In this document: positions 1 through 13,199 of the stretch, in pieces
How the letters are laid out: every line of letters begins with the position of its first letter
Position numbering within the stretch: the stretch's first letter is position 1
Assembly: GCF_051014685.1 (NCBI RefSeq)
Contig: NC_135055.1
Span: 13,256,001-13,320,000, forward strand
Length of the DNA: 64,000 nt
Reading direction: 5' to 3'
Source: Ptiloglossa arizonensis
Taxonomy: Eukaryota; Arthropoda; Insecta; Hymenoptera; Colletidae
Translations under genes and position numbers: made by a program
Notes under the pieces: model-generated
Seen by the model: only the letters and a program-made list of their open reading frames with translations
Database searches by the model: none
Told to the model about the DNA's origin: nothing

Positions 1-121
1 TCGACGCGACGCGACCCGACTCGACGCGACTCGACACGACTCGACTCGACTTGGCTCGGTGCGACTCGGTGCGACTCGGTGCGACTCGGTGCGACTCGAG
101 TCGACTCGACTCGACTCGACT
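1..121. repeat. CGACT-type pentamer satellite
   Basis: The first 121 bases are built from pentamers of the form TCGAC/GCGAC, with a central 10-bp sub-repeat (GCGACTCGGT, about four copies from position 60). It is cut by the window edge, so the true length is unknown. It is extremely CpG-rich and unlike the TTAGG repeat of most insect telomeres. It adjoins a GA-rich stretch and may be a promoter-proximal or satellite array; the sequence does not say which. Confidence 0.85.
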
Positions 122-620
122 CCACGGAGAAAGAGACACTCCAGCGTGAAAACCAGCGGGTGGGAGACTCGGTAGCTCGAGAGAGGGGGTTGTTCGGCAG
201 ATCGGCGGCCGGAGGGTTGGCAGGCGAGTGAAACAGACAGTGATGGTGGGTAGCCGGAAACAGGACAGACAGTCGGATCCGCGGAGTCGCCGGAGGAGAG
301 AAGAGACAGAATGAGCGAAAGAGGGACCGGGCCAGAAGGGAAAAGGACGCTCGGCTCGGGTATAAGAATCAAACGGAAGGAGCGAAAGAGCGAAAAGGAA
401 GGCGGTTGAAAGGTGGATAGGAGGGAGGGGGTGGAGAGAGAGAGAGAGAGAGATAGACGGCAAGTAAACGAAGCCCTTTTGACTTTCTGGGTCAGGAAAG
501 TCGATTACTCGGCACCCCAGCGCCTGGGAGAAGCTCTTAACTCTCCGCCAAAGTGTAAACAAGCCTTGGTACTGGTACCGGGCGTGCATAAATCTAACGG
601 GTGTACAGGTGGCTAACTTG
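122..620. other. GC- and purine-rich stretch, possible untranslated exon
   Basis: This stretch is strongly purine-rich (GAGA, GAAAG and AGGGAG runs, with a GA microsatellite at about 436-452). It includes a TATAAGA motif near 360. An open frame of 67 codons (413-616, +) contains an Arg/Glu run derived from the microsatellite and looks non-coding. Purine-rich GC blocks of this kind often mark 5' untranslated exons or promoters in insects. No transcript evidence can be read here, so this is a guess. Confidence 0.25.
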
Positions 621-621
621 C

Positions 622-2559
622 TACGGAAATATTAATAATTACACGCAACGAGTGTACGCAATTCTGGATTATTTTACTCGAGATTGTTCGCGCTGACCCC
701 TCGAGAAAGGGGGAGTTTATTCGAGGATTTATTTTCACTGTTTGCTCGCAAGCGATTAAACTCGACGTTACCGCTGGGAAGTAGGCGATCGTGCATCTGG
801 GTGTAGAGAAAAATTAATTTTTGTTTGTTGGAAGAATATGGCGCCTTTCAAGTTTCATATTTCTTATTGGAAATATTCGATTCCATTGAAGCAATCGAAT
901 TATACGTATTTCGTAATTTGTTTTGAAATTTGTAAATTTATTTTTTGTTATTTATTTATTGTAATAGAATAAGCGGTTTGTTTTGAAGGAAAGAGTAATT
1001 AGCGTGAATAATATATACATACCGTATGTAACTTGAATTAAACGAAACTATACGTATCTTTTTGAGAAAAGAAAAATTGAAAAAGAAAATTTGTTTTAAA
1101 ATGTCTGTAGGTACACGCGTACACACAAAATATGTGTAAACGAGTATTCGTGGTACAATTGGAAACGGGGTAATTTTACACATAAATTTAAATAAAGAAT
1201 TTCGGAGTACAATTTTTTACACGAGGCTTTGCTTTCGAGAAACTCAATTCCGAAATGTAATCAAATATGCGTGCAACTTAGTACGAATTGGATAATGTGT
1301 CTGTTCATTATTCATTATTTCTACTTCCATTATTGTTTGTAAACGTTGGCAGTGGTACAGTATTATCTGTTTTCTGCCGATCTCATTATCTAGTTGAAAC
1401 CAGTTAAAACAGATAATATCAAACCGTAATCAATGCTTACAAACACCAACACAAGTAGAAGCAACGAGTAATGGACAGACACGATAGCCAAGTAGTAATC
1501 AATTGCACGCGTACCCAACGGATTTTCAAAATCGATTTTCTCGAAAACAAAGCCTTCTATGGAAATATTCCATTCTACATTTTCGATTAAGTTTGATGCT
1601 CCGCATTGCTCCATTCTTGATTGTACCTCGAATTTTGGCCCATTCTGTGTAGTGTGCAAATATTAACAGAAATTAAGTTGTTAGTTATGTACAAACGTAT
1701 AAAGAAAGAAGATTTAGTTAGAAAATTAGTGTTTTCATATTCTATCCTATGATATCTTAAAGTTTGAACATTTATGCTTATTGCGGAATGTTAATTATTT
1801 GGATCAGAACGAAACAAAATAATTAACACATCGATTTCCTTCTTTTCTATTTCGATTAATAAGTTTTTTAGTTCTTTTTTGATTTTTTAATAATTCAATT
1901 CCAGTGTTTTGTACAATAAAAAAGTTATTCGATAATCTTCAGTCCGACGTGTAAAAATTCCTTAACAGCCGAGAGACATTTTAGAAATCTTTTCGTAAAA
2001 TAAATAAATAACAAAAAAGATTAAGTTATTCGAAGATTGAAAAATCCATCATATTTCTAGGATACAATGTATGGACGTCGATGCTTTTTTACAGATTTGT
2101 TAAAGAATTACGAGTCACTCGTCGAGTCGTACGTCGTAAAACAGGGACATTCGTCATTGATTCCATAAATGGCTACACCCGGTAGATGGCAGCTGCACAG
2201 CGAAGAATATACGGACAAGGTTCGTACAGAAGTCATAGTAATTACTAATTAAGCAACAGGCGCACTTGAATTTGTAATTACGGCTTGTCTGGTAGATGTA
2301 TGCAACAATTTTTAATTATTACGACATTCACCGTACGGAACAATTTGAATGACGAATGAAAAGTGGCTCGTATCTTCCGTTGCATCGCGATGCACTTTTT
2401 TTTCTCCACGCAGGCTCGTAATGCGTATAAAATTGCGTCTCTTAGTGCAGCGATTTACTCATAATTGTCGTGGCTCGATCGCGATTTTGCGATGTTGCGC
2501 GCGCACGTCGAACCTTTCCGCGTTTGAAACAAATTGCAACAACGACGAGCGATTTAATT
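622..2559. other. AT-rich DNA without a recognised gene
   Basis: The sequence is AT-rich with many stops in all frames. The open frames here (for example about 1390-1659 minus) show no domain, no codon pattern and no splice context that would support coding. Nothing else was recognised. Confidence 0.6.
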
Positions 2560-3310
2560 GTACGAATAAAGGAAAGCGCGTGCTCCGCGCCATTCATCCG
2601 AAACGATGCACCGATAACAACTTTCAAAGGCTCGATGAAAAGCTACAAATAATTTGATAAAATTAAGAAGCGAGAAAAAAAAAATTACCTGCCGTGTTAT
2701 GGATTTAAGTAAATTCTTTATTTCTTCGGACTGGCGATTGCTTCGAAAGATTCCGTGCACGAATATAAAGTAAAATTTATACAATGAACTTGATAAAAGT
2801 TTCTCTTCGTTAGATTCACGATAGAACTTTCCTTAATTAAAATAAATAAGAGAGGTGAGGGAAAATGTATTTTAAGCAGTAATGGAGTATACCATAAGTG
2901 TGAACCTCAATCTGGAAACGTTATGTTGTCAGAATCAGTAATTAATAAGATATTAAACACACAATAATAAAAAAATATAAGTGTACTTTTCGTCTGAGAA
3001 ATTTTAGATATTGAAATGTTTTCGAAGACATCGAGTAGGCATTTCTTAGAAACTTTCAGTAATTTCTTTTCTAACTTTGCGTAAAATAGTTGCAACATTA
3101 TTTTATTTGATTTCATTTAGATACCTTTTCACAATTTCTTATCGCAACAAATTCCCATTACTTTTGTTTGTATTTCTTATTTTCGTTGATTTCTAAACAA
3201 AACATTCGAACATTTTTCGCAATAACTGTCGTTAAAAATCAGAACTCAATAATCGATTTTTTTTTAAAACGAATAAATATTTATTACCAACGTCGGTAAG
3301 GATTGTTTTG
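2560..3310 (+). repeat. Dispersed repeat A, copy 1
   Basis: The segment from about 2645 to 3310 aligns by eye with 10665-11280 in the same orientation. Shared landmarks come in the same order. Around 2728-2760 and 10748-10780 both read TTCGG followed by a gap and then TTGCTTCGAAAG-like sequence. A CTGAGAAATTT block follows at about 2993 and 10949, and an AATATTTATTA block at about 3278 and 11248. The first 80 bases (GGAAAGCGCGTG near 2570) recur in diverged form at 3324-3400. No open frame or terminal repeat survives. It is probably an old transposon remnant or segmental duplication. Confidence 0.55.
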
Positions 3311-6300
3311 ATGATTTTTAAAGGAAAGCACGTGTCTTCTGTGCCATTCGTTCGAAACGATGGATCGATGATGACAACGTTCTAACAATTTGAGAGAAAA
3401 AATGGTGTTGCTTCGATTAAAGGTATCGACGTTGCCTCTAAACTTCACGCAACGAAATGCTGCGCACGAGTACGTAGCGAGATGGGTTCGTTAAAAATTT
3501 ACATACTTCATACGGAGCAAGATCGTTCATAGTTAGGTTTATTCCTCTAATGTATTTTAATTAGCTCTCGCAGCGCGGTGCGTGCAACCGTGCACTACGT
3601 GTATAATTTATGAGAATGCGAGTGAAACTTCAAACAAACACCAAGCTAATAGCTGAAAACGAGGTAGCCGAGAATAAAGTTTCGGCGAGGAAAATATAAC
3701 TGGAATTCACGAATAGGGTCGTTATTGGGCAAACCAACGTTTCATCTAAAATGTAAAGTGGTGTATTCACTTTTTCGTTTCTGAATAATTTTGTTTGGAA
3801 CAGTTTTTGTTAAAACAGTGTAAAATATAGTGCATCATTTTATAACTGTGCGAATATGCATTTGCGAGTATATGTATTATATGTACATTACAGACATTTT
3901 GGCTCTAGAGTATCGTGCACACGTACATTGTCAGGTTTGTTTTAAAATTTGTAGAAATTTAAAGCTTTGGAAATGAAAAATTATCGAAGCTTACGAAAAA
4001 TTTCGTACGTAATATTTAAACTGAATATTTTCGACGAGGATTCGCGTATAAGAGTAGAAGGCATGCTACTAAGTAAATCATATTACGTTCAGGCGATCTG
4101 ATTATAATCCGTTCAACTTCATTACGTGATTATTAATCTTATTAATCATTCACTGAAACACTTTCGTCACTGCCATACTTCACATACCTATTAGGAAATG
4201 CTTATTTGAGGAAGAACGTTTAATTAAATTCTCTCATAGTGCATCCTATCTTTGATAAGGCACTACTTGTTACTTAGATATTTAACAGCAAAATACAGGC
4301 AATTTATACGATTAAGAAAAATCAATCTCTGATGAATTCGTTTCGTAGAATCTTCTTTCAAACAATGGTACTCGGAAGAAATAAAGTTATTAAATTGACA
4401 AATATTTGTACAGTCAATACGAACGTCAATGTGTTCAACTACGTTTAACCGAAACTCAACACGAATCGTAACCTCGTAATTCTAATTAAGTCCTGAGTAT
4501 GGTCTTCCACTCGTAACACAATAAGTAATTCACAAAGTATTTCGATGAAAAGCTTTCGACAAGTTTCCAATATTATAAACGCGATGCACGCAGACAGTTG
4601 ATGTTTACTCGAACAATATCGTAGCGGTGCATTATGTCCGTAATCCAAATAATAAACTTTCGCAAGCCTATAGATCATCGTGTGCGATGTATTGTCGATT
4701 GTTTTGTAGCTCTCTCGAAAATGAACTATTTAACGTGCAGTAGACAGATATACACGTGCAAGCAAACTCTCCGTTATGGACAGCATAATTTTCAGCTATG
4801 GCAGCACAGTTTCTCTAATTGCATAGACAGCTGCCATGCAGTTGCTGTTACTTGAGCAACGTAGGCTGTTAACAGTCTAACGAATGTTTACAGATACACG
4901 ACTCTATTACTCACCGGCGATTCTCCAACACGAAATTTAACTTAAACCTTGAACATTCGACTCCTCTCTCTCTCTCTCTCTCTCTCTACCTCTTCATTAA
5001 CGTCACCGAGAATAATTATATCCATTATGGTCACGTACCTACCGTCGATTTCGTTAAGTATCAAAGTCGAACGACTTCGCTGATTCGACTGTCAACCATT
5101 CTATTTCAGTTTGCGTCAATTCGCGCGCATTCGCTTGTAAACACGTACTGATTCTAGTGTAATTACTCTCGAAGTCGAAGGAATACTCTTGGTGACACTA
5201 TAGCACAGCACTGACAGCAAACTATGTTTGGTAGCGTCTTACGAGGAACCAACATTGTGACAGAAACTTGGAAGCTTACTTGAAGTTATACGAAAAGGAA
5301 ATCCGTTGTCATGGTTGCAGAAAGCGTAAAATATTTGCTAAGCTGCTTTGAAATTTATTATTATTTCCGTGTGAAAGTTTTCTTCTTGCGAGAGGACACC
5401 GTATCTTCGATTTAAAGAAGTCGTAACAAAGATGAAGTATTAACAAAGATGTAATAGTTTTCGTGGAGCATGTATTGTTAAAGTGATATTGACGATACTT
5501 GAACATTAAATATTCTTTTCTCGATACAGGTACCTTCAAAATGGTGAGTAACTTGTCTGACAAAATAATTATTCGATTTATATAAAATTTGAACCGTAAA
5601 CCGTATATTTGCGATAAAATTCTCCATCTATGGATTTTTTTATCTCCCATACTTTTTGAGAAAAATTCAGAACCTCTCGACTTTTCTGCAAAACTTACAT
5701 TCGTTCTTAACAAGCTTTCCATTCCTAAACGAATCCATATTTTTAAAAAATTCTTACTTAAATTGGTAGTAATATTCAGCTGGTTTCTAGAAATTTTAAT
5801 TTCACTCAATTCAATTCTAATCCTGAGGATCAGAGAAATCTATTTGATCATACGATCAGGAAATTCGGGTAGCATTATACGAGGACGTTTATATTTTCTA
5901 ATTATATGCTACATTTTTCTATAAAAATTGATAAACATATCGCTCGAAGAAAGTGATTCTAATACATGTGCGAAGTACTTAAATGAAACATTCCGTATCG
6001 TTAGAAAAAATTCCTAAGAATCAGTTTTCTTCGGTGAAAATGAAATAATTATTTTCTCCAATTACTCGCATGCATCTAACGATTACCTTCCTAACACGAG
6101 AATAACATTCGATATTACTGATTTAATGTTCGGTTTAATTGCGTCGTTATCCCAGTCGTAAGTGTTTTTTTTTATTTATCTATTTATCGAAGGCAGAACT
6201 CTCGCTAGTTAAAGGTGAAAATAAAATAAACATTTTCGAGGAAGTAAAAATAAATAAAATTTGCACACGGAAGAACCGAAGCAGCTTCAGTTTATCTGGG

Positions 6301-7259
6301 CGCGTGAAAGTAATTAATGGGACGGAATTTTAATTGCATAGCACGCGGTAAGACGAATTACGCATAATACCGACCACTATAATTGTGGTTGAAAACTTTC
6401 TCGTTAATCGTCTCACCTCTTTTCGCTGGAGGAGGGAGGTAAAATTGTTTCTCGTAGATAATTTAACAACTAAACTTGTTTATACTTCAATCGATTAAAA
6501 TGACGACAATCATATGTGAACTACCTTTACATCTTATTTCTAAATCGCGAATTATAAACTTACGATTTATATGTACTAATTTACATTTTATATTACGCAA
6601 GGTTGAATTTCTCTGAGAAAATACTGAGAATTCTACGTTTCATCGCGTAAAAGTATTTCAAACAGACGTAAAAAATAATGAATGATACAATCCTAACGAG
6701 CAAATTGGAACGAGTTTTATTTTTCTTACGATTTACGATCACTGCGGTTTGGTATCTCGCCAGAAATTTGAGTTTAATTGTTGTATAGAATGTGTCGTCG
6801 TATATGGATACAATTTCACGCGTGAATTTTTAAGAAAATTTTCAGTTTATTTCCGTATCCTTGAAATGAATATAAAAGGTGTACTTTATTTTGTTATACG
6901 AGCAATAAGTAAGCCTTTGCTATTAAATCCATCAAGAAAGTTGAGCAGGTCTTGTCTTAGATACATCTCTCGGTTAAAAACTGTCTTCTATTAGCAGATC
7001 GGGAACTAAATGCTTAATTTTTGTTCGTGTAATAAAATAAAGTACACCTTTCACATTTATCTTAAAGTACTAAAAATAATTCATATATATATTCATCTTA
7101 TTCGAACAATCAACACACGATGTTATTTCGCGAGTAGACATCATTATCCTGTAGTGATATCAATCAAGTTACATATTAATAACGTTATATTAAAAATATA
7201 TCAAGTCACCCCATCGTTTAATTAAAATTTTCCAAGACCCATCCATTCTCAGACCCCAC
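3311..7259. other. AT-rich DNA, no gene; partial repeat and CT microsatellite
   Basis: No coding sequence is supported. The start (about 3324-3400) repeats the 5' end of dispersed repeat A. A pure CT dinucleotide run lies at 4963-4987. The 166-codon open frame on the minus strand (5309-5809) and the overlapping 111-codon frame on the plus strand are low-information AT-rich frames and are not called. Confidence 0.55.
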
Positions 7260-7261
7260 TG

Positions 7262-7320
7262 TATAATATCTTACATTCTACGGATGGAATGCATAATATC
7301 TTATATTCTAAGAGGGGAAT
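7262..7320. repeat. Two-copy short tandem duplication
   Basis: Two units of about 33 bp share the block ATAATATCTTAYATTCTA followed by a GGAATG motif. It is a minor local slippage duplication in AT-rich DNA. Confidence 0.6.
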
Positions 7321-7622
7321 GTTCAAACAACACTTGAAAGGTTAATATTTCTTTCTTCGCTTTATAAATTAGGATCGCATAAAGGGAATGGAAGCAATGG
7401 AGGCAAGGGAGAAAGCTATCCATGTTACTAGAAATGAATTTATTATCGTATACCTAGTCGGTGGAATAGGTATATATGAAAGCTCGCATACTTGTCGACT
7501 ATTCCTCGACAAAAGAGTCAAAGTAAAACTTGACTACTTTTGCACAAAGAAGGCGAACGACTGTCGATTGGCTACGTAGTATCTGCAGGGCCCTATTGAT
7601 GTACCGTTGACTAAAGTTGTCA

Positions 7623-7663
7623 ATTGGTATTACTATTGGTATTAGTATTACAATTGGTATTAC
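7623..7663. repeat. ATTGGTATTA minisatellite
   Basis: About three to four imperfect copies of ATTGGTATTAC/ATTGGTATTAGT lie in tandem. Confidence 0.6.
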
Positions 7664-7779
7664 TACAAATACGAAATATCGATGAAACGTTATCATTCAA
7701 CTGAAATAATTATTTAGAGAAATCGAAAATATCTTCCCCGAAAAAGTAGAGAATATTCACGGTATTCGGCGTTAAGAAA

Positions 7780-8930
7780 TCACGAGGTCTCGCGCTCGAA
7801 CGAACTGACCTACAAAGTTTCATCCCCCATCGAGAACCCCCATTGGCGGTCACTGCTTCTCGAGTGTTGCTCGACGAATCGCACACGTTCGTTTCGCGAA
7901 TCGTTTACCATCGTACTCGAGAGCCGATTTCCGGTTCGAGATGCGCGCGATCTCAATCGCGGCGTAGACCCGCGCCTCGCTTACGAGATAGGGGTCGCGA
8001 CTTCTTTCCCCCACCGGAACGGTCCCTCTCTCCTCCCGTGCGTCCCTTTCTCCCCCCACTCCACGTTCCGTTTCCTTTTTATTTCACCGGTGGTACTCGG
8101 TGATTAGTCGAAGTAGCGAGGAACGCGCGAGCGGGGGAATGGAAAATTTACGGGGTGGGGGGAGCGGGCGACTGGGTGGGGTTGGGATTGGGGGTAGGGG
8201 TGGGGGTGATGAGCTCAGAGGCAGAGGAGCAAACACAAAAGAGCGCTGCACGCTACCCGCGTCGTGCCCCCGGCGGCGTCCGTGCTCTTTGTTTCGCGGG
8301 CGCGGGCAAACGGAAATAAAGAAAAGCCCGAAACGAATATCGTAAGGAAGCGGACGAACGAACAATAAAGAAGAAATGCCTCGGTGAATGGCGGTACCCG
8401 CTCGATGCCCGTGTACCGAAATATCGGCGCGACGAATAGGGTCTTGCGGCTGAACGGGAGGACGCCGTTCAACGGCCGTGTGTACGCGTCGCGACGCCCG
8501 TTTCCAGCGTGCAAGACGAGAACGAAAACCGGCGCGCCTCGCGTACAATATTTCGCCTGGAATAAACGCGAACGCTAACCGACTGCGACGAGTTATTTGC
8601 ACGGCTTGTAAATCTCCGCCATTGTGTCGGTTGGTTTACGAAAGGGTGCATTTATTGGGGAGGTGGGGAGGAAGGGGTGGCTGTTCGCGCGTCTCTTTCG
8701 ATTTACAGCGGGGTCTCCGTTATCCGAACTAACCGGTGGGGACAAGATGGAGGGGATGATTCGACTCGGAGAGCGCGAAGTTCGTTACCGGAATTTGTTG
8801 CGCGCTGATTCCGGGGATGGTATCGGAAATTTTGTACACGTACTCGTGGCTACGAGACACACCTCGTGTAAATTTCTTCGGACGTTAACGATCCTTCTCG
8901 TGTTGTTTATTATCGCGTGGAAGAGTGTGT
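7780..8930. other. GC/CpG-rich island with G-quadruplex cluster
   Basis: This block is markedly richer in G+C and CpG than its surroundings. It has a pyrimidine-rich run at about 8008-8070, a G-run cluster at 8152-8207 and many CGCG motifs. Open frames of 60-172 codons occur on both strands and in several frames, as expected when GC-rich DNA lacks stop codons. None has a recognisable domain. The block is a candidate promoter or untranslated exon region; the transcribed strand cannot be told. Confidence 0.5.
8152..8207 (+). other. Dense G-quadruplex-forming run
   Basis: At least eight runs of three or more G occur within 56 bases on the plus strand, separated by loops of one to seven bases. 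This exceeds the usual G3+N1-7 requirement for a G-quadruplex and would allow several alternative folds. It lies inside the CpG-rich island. Confidence 0.7.
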
Positions 8931-10664
8931 AAAGGAAGTTCGATGGCGCGCGTGATTCGAGCGGTTATGGTCTTCCGAACACAGAAGTTTTAGTTTCAAC
9001 ACTAAAACCAGTACGTGAACGTATTTCCACCGGACTTTATACGTATCTTCGAAAGTAGAAGGGGAAAAGACGAATCAACTTACCAGTATAATTAGTGTTC
9101 TATTTTAGCGATTTTTTTAAATAATTGAAATTGCAAAACTGTGACTCTTACGAAGAAGAAAGTTTTATTTTTAGTAGAATTAAGGTCTTTATTATGTAAT
9201 CGGTATAGAAGTCTCCAATATAAAAAGGTAATGTGTACATAGATGAAACATTAATTAATTTTATTAACTGAAGTTTGGGGATCTTCAAAGTTAGGAAACT
9301 CGTCTAAATTATTGCTAAATATAATACTTTTTCGTACCTTTAAAATCACGCGATATTTGTATAGATTTAATACTACTAATTAAATTTTTTCCAAACGTCC
9401 TCTGTAATCGTAGGGCACTAATTCATCACTTGGACATAATGGTATGCAATTGTTATTATACAATGCATCAATTGTCATTACATCGCTTCGACGTTATTAT
9501 TTGTTCACAATTCTTGTACTGATTCATTTTCACGTTGGAACAATATTTCAATAAGAATAGGAAGAGCATTCCTTTTCTCATACATGCTAGGACATATTCT
9601 GTTCGAATAGTAAAATATTCTAACAATAAAGTGCTCGATTGGTTGAACATTCGGATAACGGAGGTTGTGCAGTGTTCGATGACCCGATGCTAATTCGCTT
9701 TTGACGAGCTTTGATGTCGATTGGGTATATGATTCGATCGGTCCTAATTCGATGTTGTGCGACTGTGTTTATTTCAGTTGACGCGCCAAACGCGACACAT
9801 ACGGAATGTTATATTGCGAACTTTACGCGTGAATTGATTTTTAATTATACAACGTGCGACTGAACTCGAAGTTAGATTCTATAAACCCGTGAACGAAAAA
9901 TTGCATTATGCATTGTGAAAAAATGCAAGTGACCTTTACACGACCTTGACGTTCCAACCCAAGAACCTTTCTCCTGGAATATTTGAGTATTTTTCTCCAA
10001 GAACTTTAACCCTTCGAAAATAATTTGAAAAAGATTCAACCTTGTTCGAAAAATTACAGATTCACTCATTAAAACAAGACATCCTGTACAGAGTGATTCA
10101 TCCATTCGGGTTGCGAGGGTTCGATGAACGTTGACTTAGAATTAACCCTTTGGGAAGATCGTACGCTCGATGACATACTTTTTCCCATTCTCGACGGTAT
10201 TTGATTAATCCTGCCAACATGTTCTGGTAATGGACGTTACTGTTATTGTTACCGTCACGTGGAATTGTTGGAGGTAATAATACATTTGGAGAACAAAAGC
10301 TAACTCGGAGGAATGAAAGAGCCTTTGCAATGTTGAATAGCCGCGATGCCTCGGAGGTACAGTTTATAAGTAGAAAAGTACGCGTAAAGCTTAATGTACA
10401 AATGAACGGACCGAGGCTTTCGTGAATAACATGCTTAGTACAATGGGAACTAAGGTGTACTTAATTACGTTCACTCATCTTTTTTTACGCAAACGTACAA
10501 GATTGAAGAGAGAAAATTGTTTCTCTGGGAATCGGAAATATGTGGAATAAATTCTTGTAATTAAAACTCGTGTATTGTACTCTGAAATTTACGTACGTGG
10601 AAAATTTATAATTCTTTCAAAAAAACTACTGCATTTCTTCGTGAACAAGTACTTGGTGAAAAAT
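8931..10664. other. AT-rich DNA without a recognised gene
   Basis: No coding frame, RNA gene or repeat was recognised. The short open frames are AT-rich and featureless. Confidence 0.55.
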
Positions 10665-11280
10665 TGTGAATAATCTGATAACGTTGAAACAAACATGGAA
10701 AGATTACTTTGATGTGTTACAATTTTAGAAAAAACTCTTCGTTCCTTCGGGCTAGTCATTGTTTCAAAAGATACTATTCCGTCGACAAATATAAAATACG
10801 ATTTGTACAGTGAATTCGATAAAAATTACTTTTCGTTAGATACGTAATACAATTTTTCTAAATCAAAATACAACAAGAGAGTTCACGATAAATCTGCTTT
10901 AGAAACTGACGTAAAATCGAAGCGTAAATTAAAAATTTAACTCTTCTCTGAGAAATTTCGAATATTAAAATATACTTAGACATTGCGTAGACGTTTCTTA
11001 CAAATTTTGGGTAACTTATTTTGTAAATTTCCATAAATCCAAAATACTCGCAGTATCGTTTCGTTCGATTTTATTCAAATACGAAACAATTTCCTATCGC
11101 AAGAGGCTGTCATCGATCTCATTCGTATTTTCCATTCTCGGCTAATTCAGAGCTTACTAATCACTCTACTCTGATCTGGTATAATAGCCTGTATTCGATG
11201 CAATTTGCATTCGATGGAACCGTGAACACAACTACGAAGTAAATGAATATTTATTATCAAAGTCTGTGAGAATTCTCCGA
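10665..11280 (+). repeat. Dispersed repeat A, copy 2
   Basis: This segment aligns with about 2645-3310 over its whole length and in the same direction, with many substitutions and small indels. Both copies are non-coding. See copy 1 for the landmarks. The two copies lie about 8 kb apart. Confidence 0.55.
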
Positions 11281-13199
11281 GCCGAATTTTTTTGGCTCGA
11301 AATTGAACCACGGTCTTTTAAAAATAATATTCCCGAGGATCGTTCGCTACTGAGAAACATTACTATTGATTTTCACCACTGCCGTGCTTTCTCGCTTCGT
11401 TCGCTCTTCTTTCGATTTTCTTCGACGAAATTAAATTATTCATAACGCGGACGTGTGAACGCGATGACAATTTACCGCCAGTAGCATATTGGAAGTGACG
11501 AGACCTCGAATTTAGGATGAGCAGCGGACAGCGAACTACGGGGGTCCTGGTGATTGCTAAACTCCAAAGGTGTCAGTTGTTTGTCTTCTACGCTAGTTTA
11601 TTCAGTGTACCGTTCCTGGTAGTTCGTCTCCGATAGACGATTAAAACTGCACACCGAGAAGTTTCACCGTTTCCTTGGTCGACAGGATTCGAGTTTGTGC
11701 GGTTAGTTACAAGGATATATTCGTGTTCGACGAACACGCGGAAACAGGAAGCGAATTTACCTAACTTGGGAGAGACCCGGCTCTGTTTCCAGTATTTTGA
11801 TAACATCGATAATATGAAAATTGTCGAGACCATTGAGCGTATTCTGTTATCATTCGCCTTGGAAAAATTAATTTCAGCTACTTCGCGCGAGAATAATACA
11901 GTGGAACCATAACCGTATTTACTTAGAACAGACGTAGTAAGTTCGTGGTTTGTTTCGGTTTTAGAATCTATCGAACCTGGATGTTTTAATGGGTCGATTA
12001 TTCGATATATTTTCCATCTCATTTATTTTTATTTGATTAATTTCTACATATTTCAGATGTAAGTATAGTCAGATACTGCAAAACACCCTCTAAAAAAAAA
12101 GTGGTTGTTGCTTCGTTACGATATGATTTTACATTATTGACATATCGTTTAAAGGGAGTTATAAATTTAAATATTTTGTTGTCGCGCAGATAACATCGCT
12201 CGTTTTTAAAATTGAGTCCCTCTCTCGCATTCATTTACCGACCTATCCCAAGTTCGTATGGGATGGTTAGTGACAAAGGTTGAGTCATCGCTACTTTACT
12301 ATTTTTAGTCGTTACGTATGTATTTTCGAAGAAAATGTAGGTCGCATTATTTATAAGATTTTTCAACCGTCATTCAACACCCCGTTCTAAGCACATTTTA
12401 GTATAGTTTGGCATATTTTAAACGCTGCGTTTTAAAGTGTCATCTCGACAAGCAAATTAAATATTAAAGGGAAGCATACATTCTGGTATCATCCGAATCT
12501 TGAAAATTTACAATTGATTTATAAGATTTAGCGATCCTCTTTTCATTCTTTACTTAATAGCTTTGTCAATTTTTATTTGATCTCTATGCACTAAAAATCT
12601 CAACAGCTTAATTTCATTCATATATAACGAAAGCGTCGGTATAATAAATAGCACTGCACCCGTATTATAAGGTTAACACGTTCGGAGAATTAAACATTTC
12701 CTTCGGCAATATTTAGACGAAAGTGTAACTCTTATTCAATAGAGTAAATTCGATTAATACGTATGATATACAAACATCGTTCGATAGATACCTACATCGG
12801 ATAATATATAACCTCGTTAATTATTAATGATTACGACCACTGTGTAAATCAACGATTATGATTATCCCCGAGTTTGTAATTATAATAAGTCAATAACACA
12901 AGCAATCGAAGTAAACGTAACCATTGAACCACTGACCGTTGATTAGGAATTAATTTTACCACCCATTACGAAGTAAACGAAGAAGCATTCGTACGTACAC
13001 TTTACCAACATAACCGTTATTATATTATTAAACGCCTTTATCTCGTAGACGGATACAGTGCACGTATGTCGTATCGCGAGAATAATTTGCGCGACCGGTG
13101 ATCTACAGCCCTCTGGCTGCTCTTCGACCTAATGTCGTTGAATCAAGATTAATTCAAAGATTAAAGAACGATTAAACATTTAAAACCAGGAACCCGTAA
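11281..13199. other. AT-rich DNA; one 144-codon open frame not called
   Basis: The longest open frame (11588-12022, minus, 144 codons) has mixed hydrophobic and basic content but no motif, no repeat and no clear splice context. The rest is AT-rich with no recognised feature. Confidence 0.5.

Noticed and set aside
11588..12022. 144-codon minus-strand frame
   Set aside because: No domain, no splice context, and a plus-strand frame overlaps it. It may be chance.
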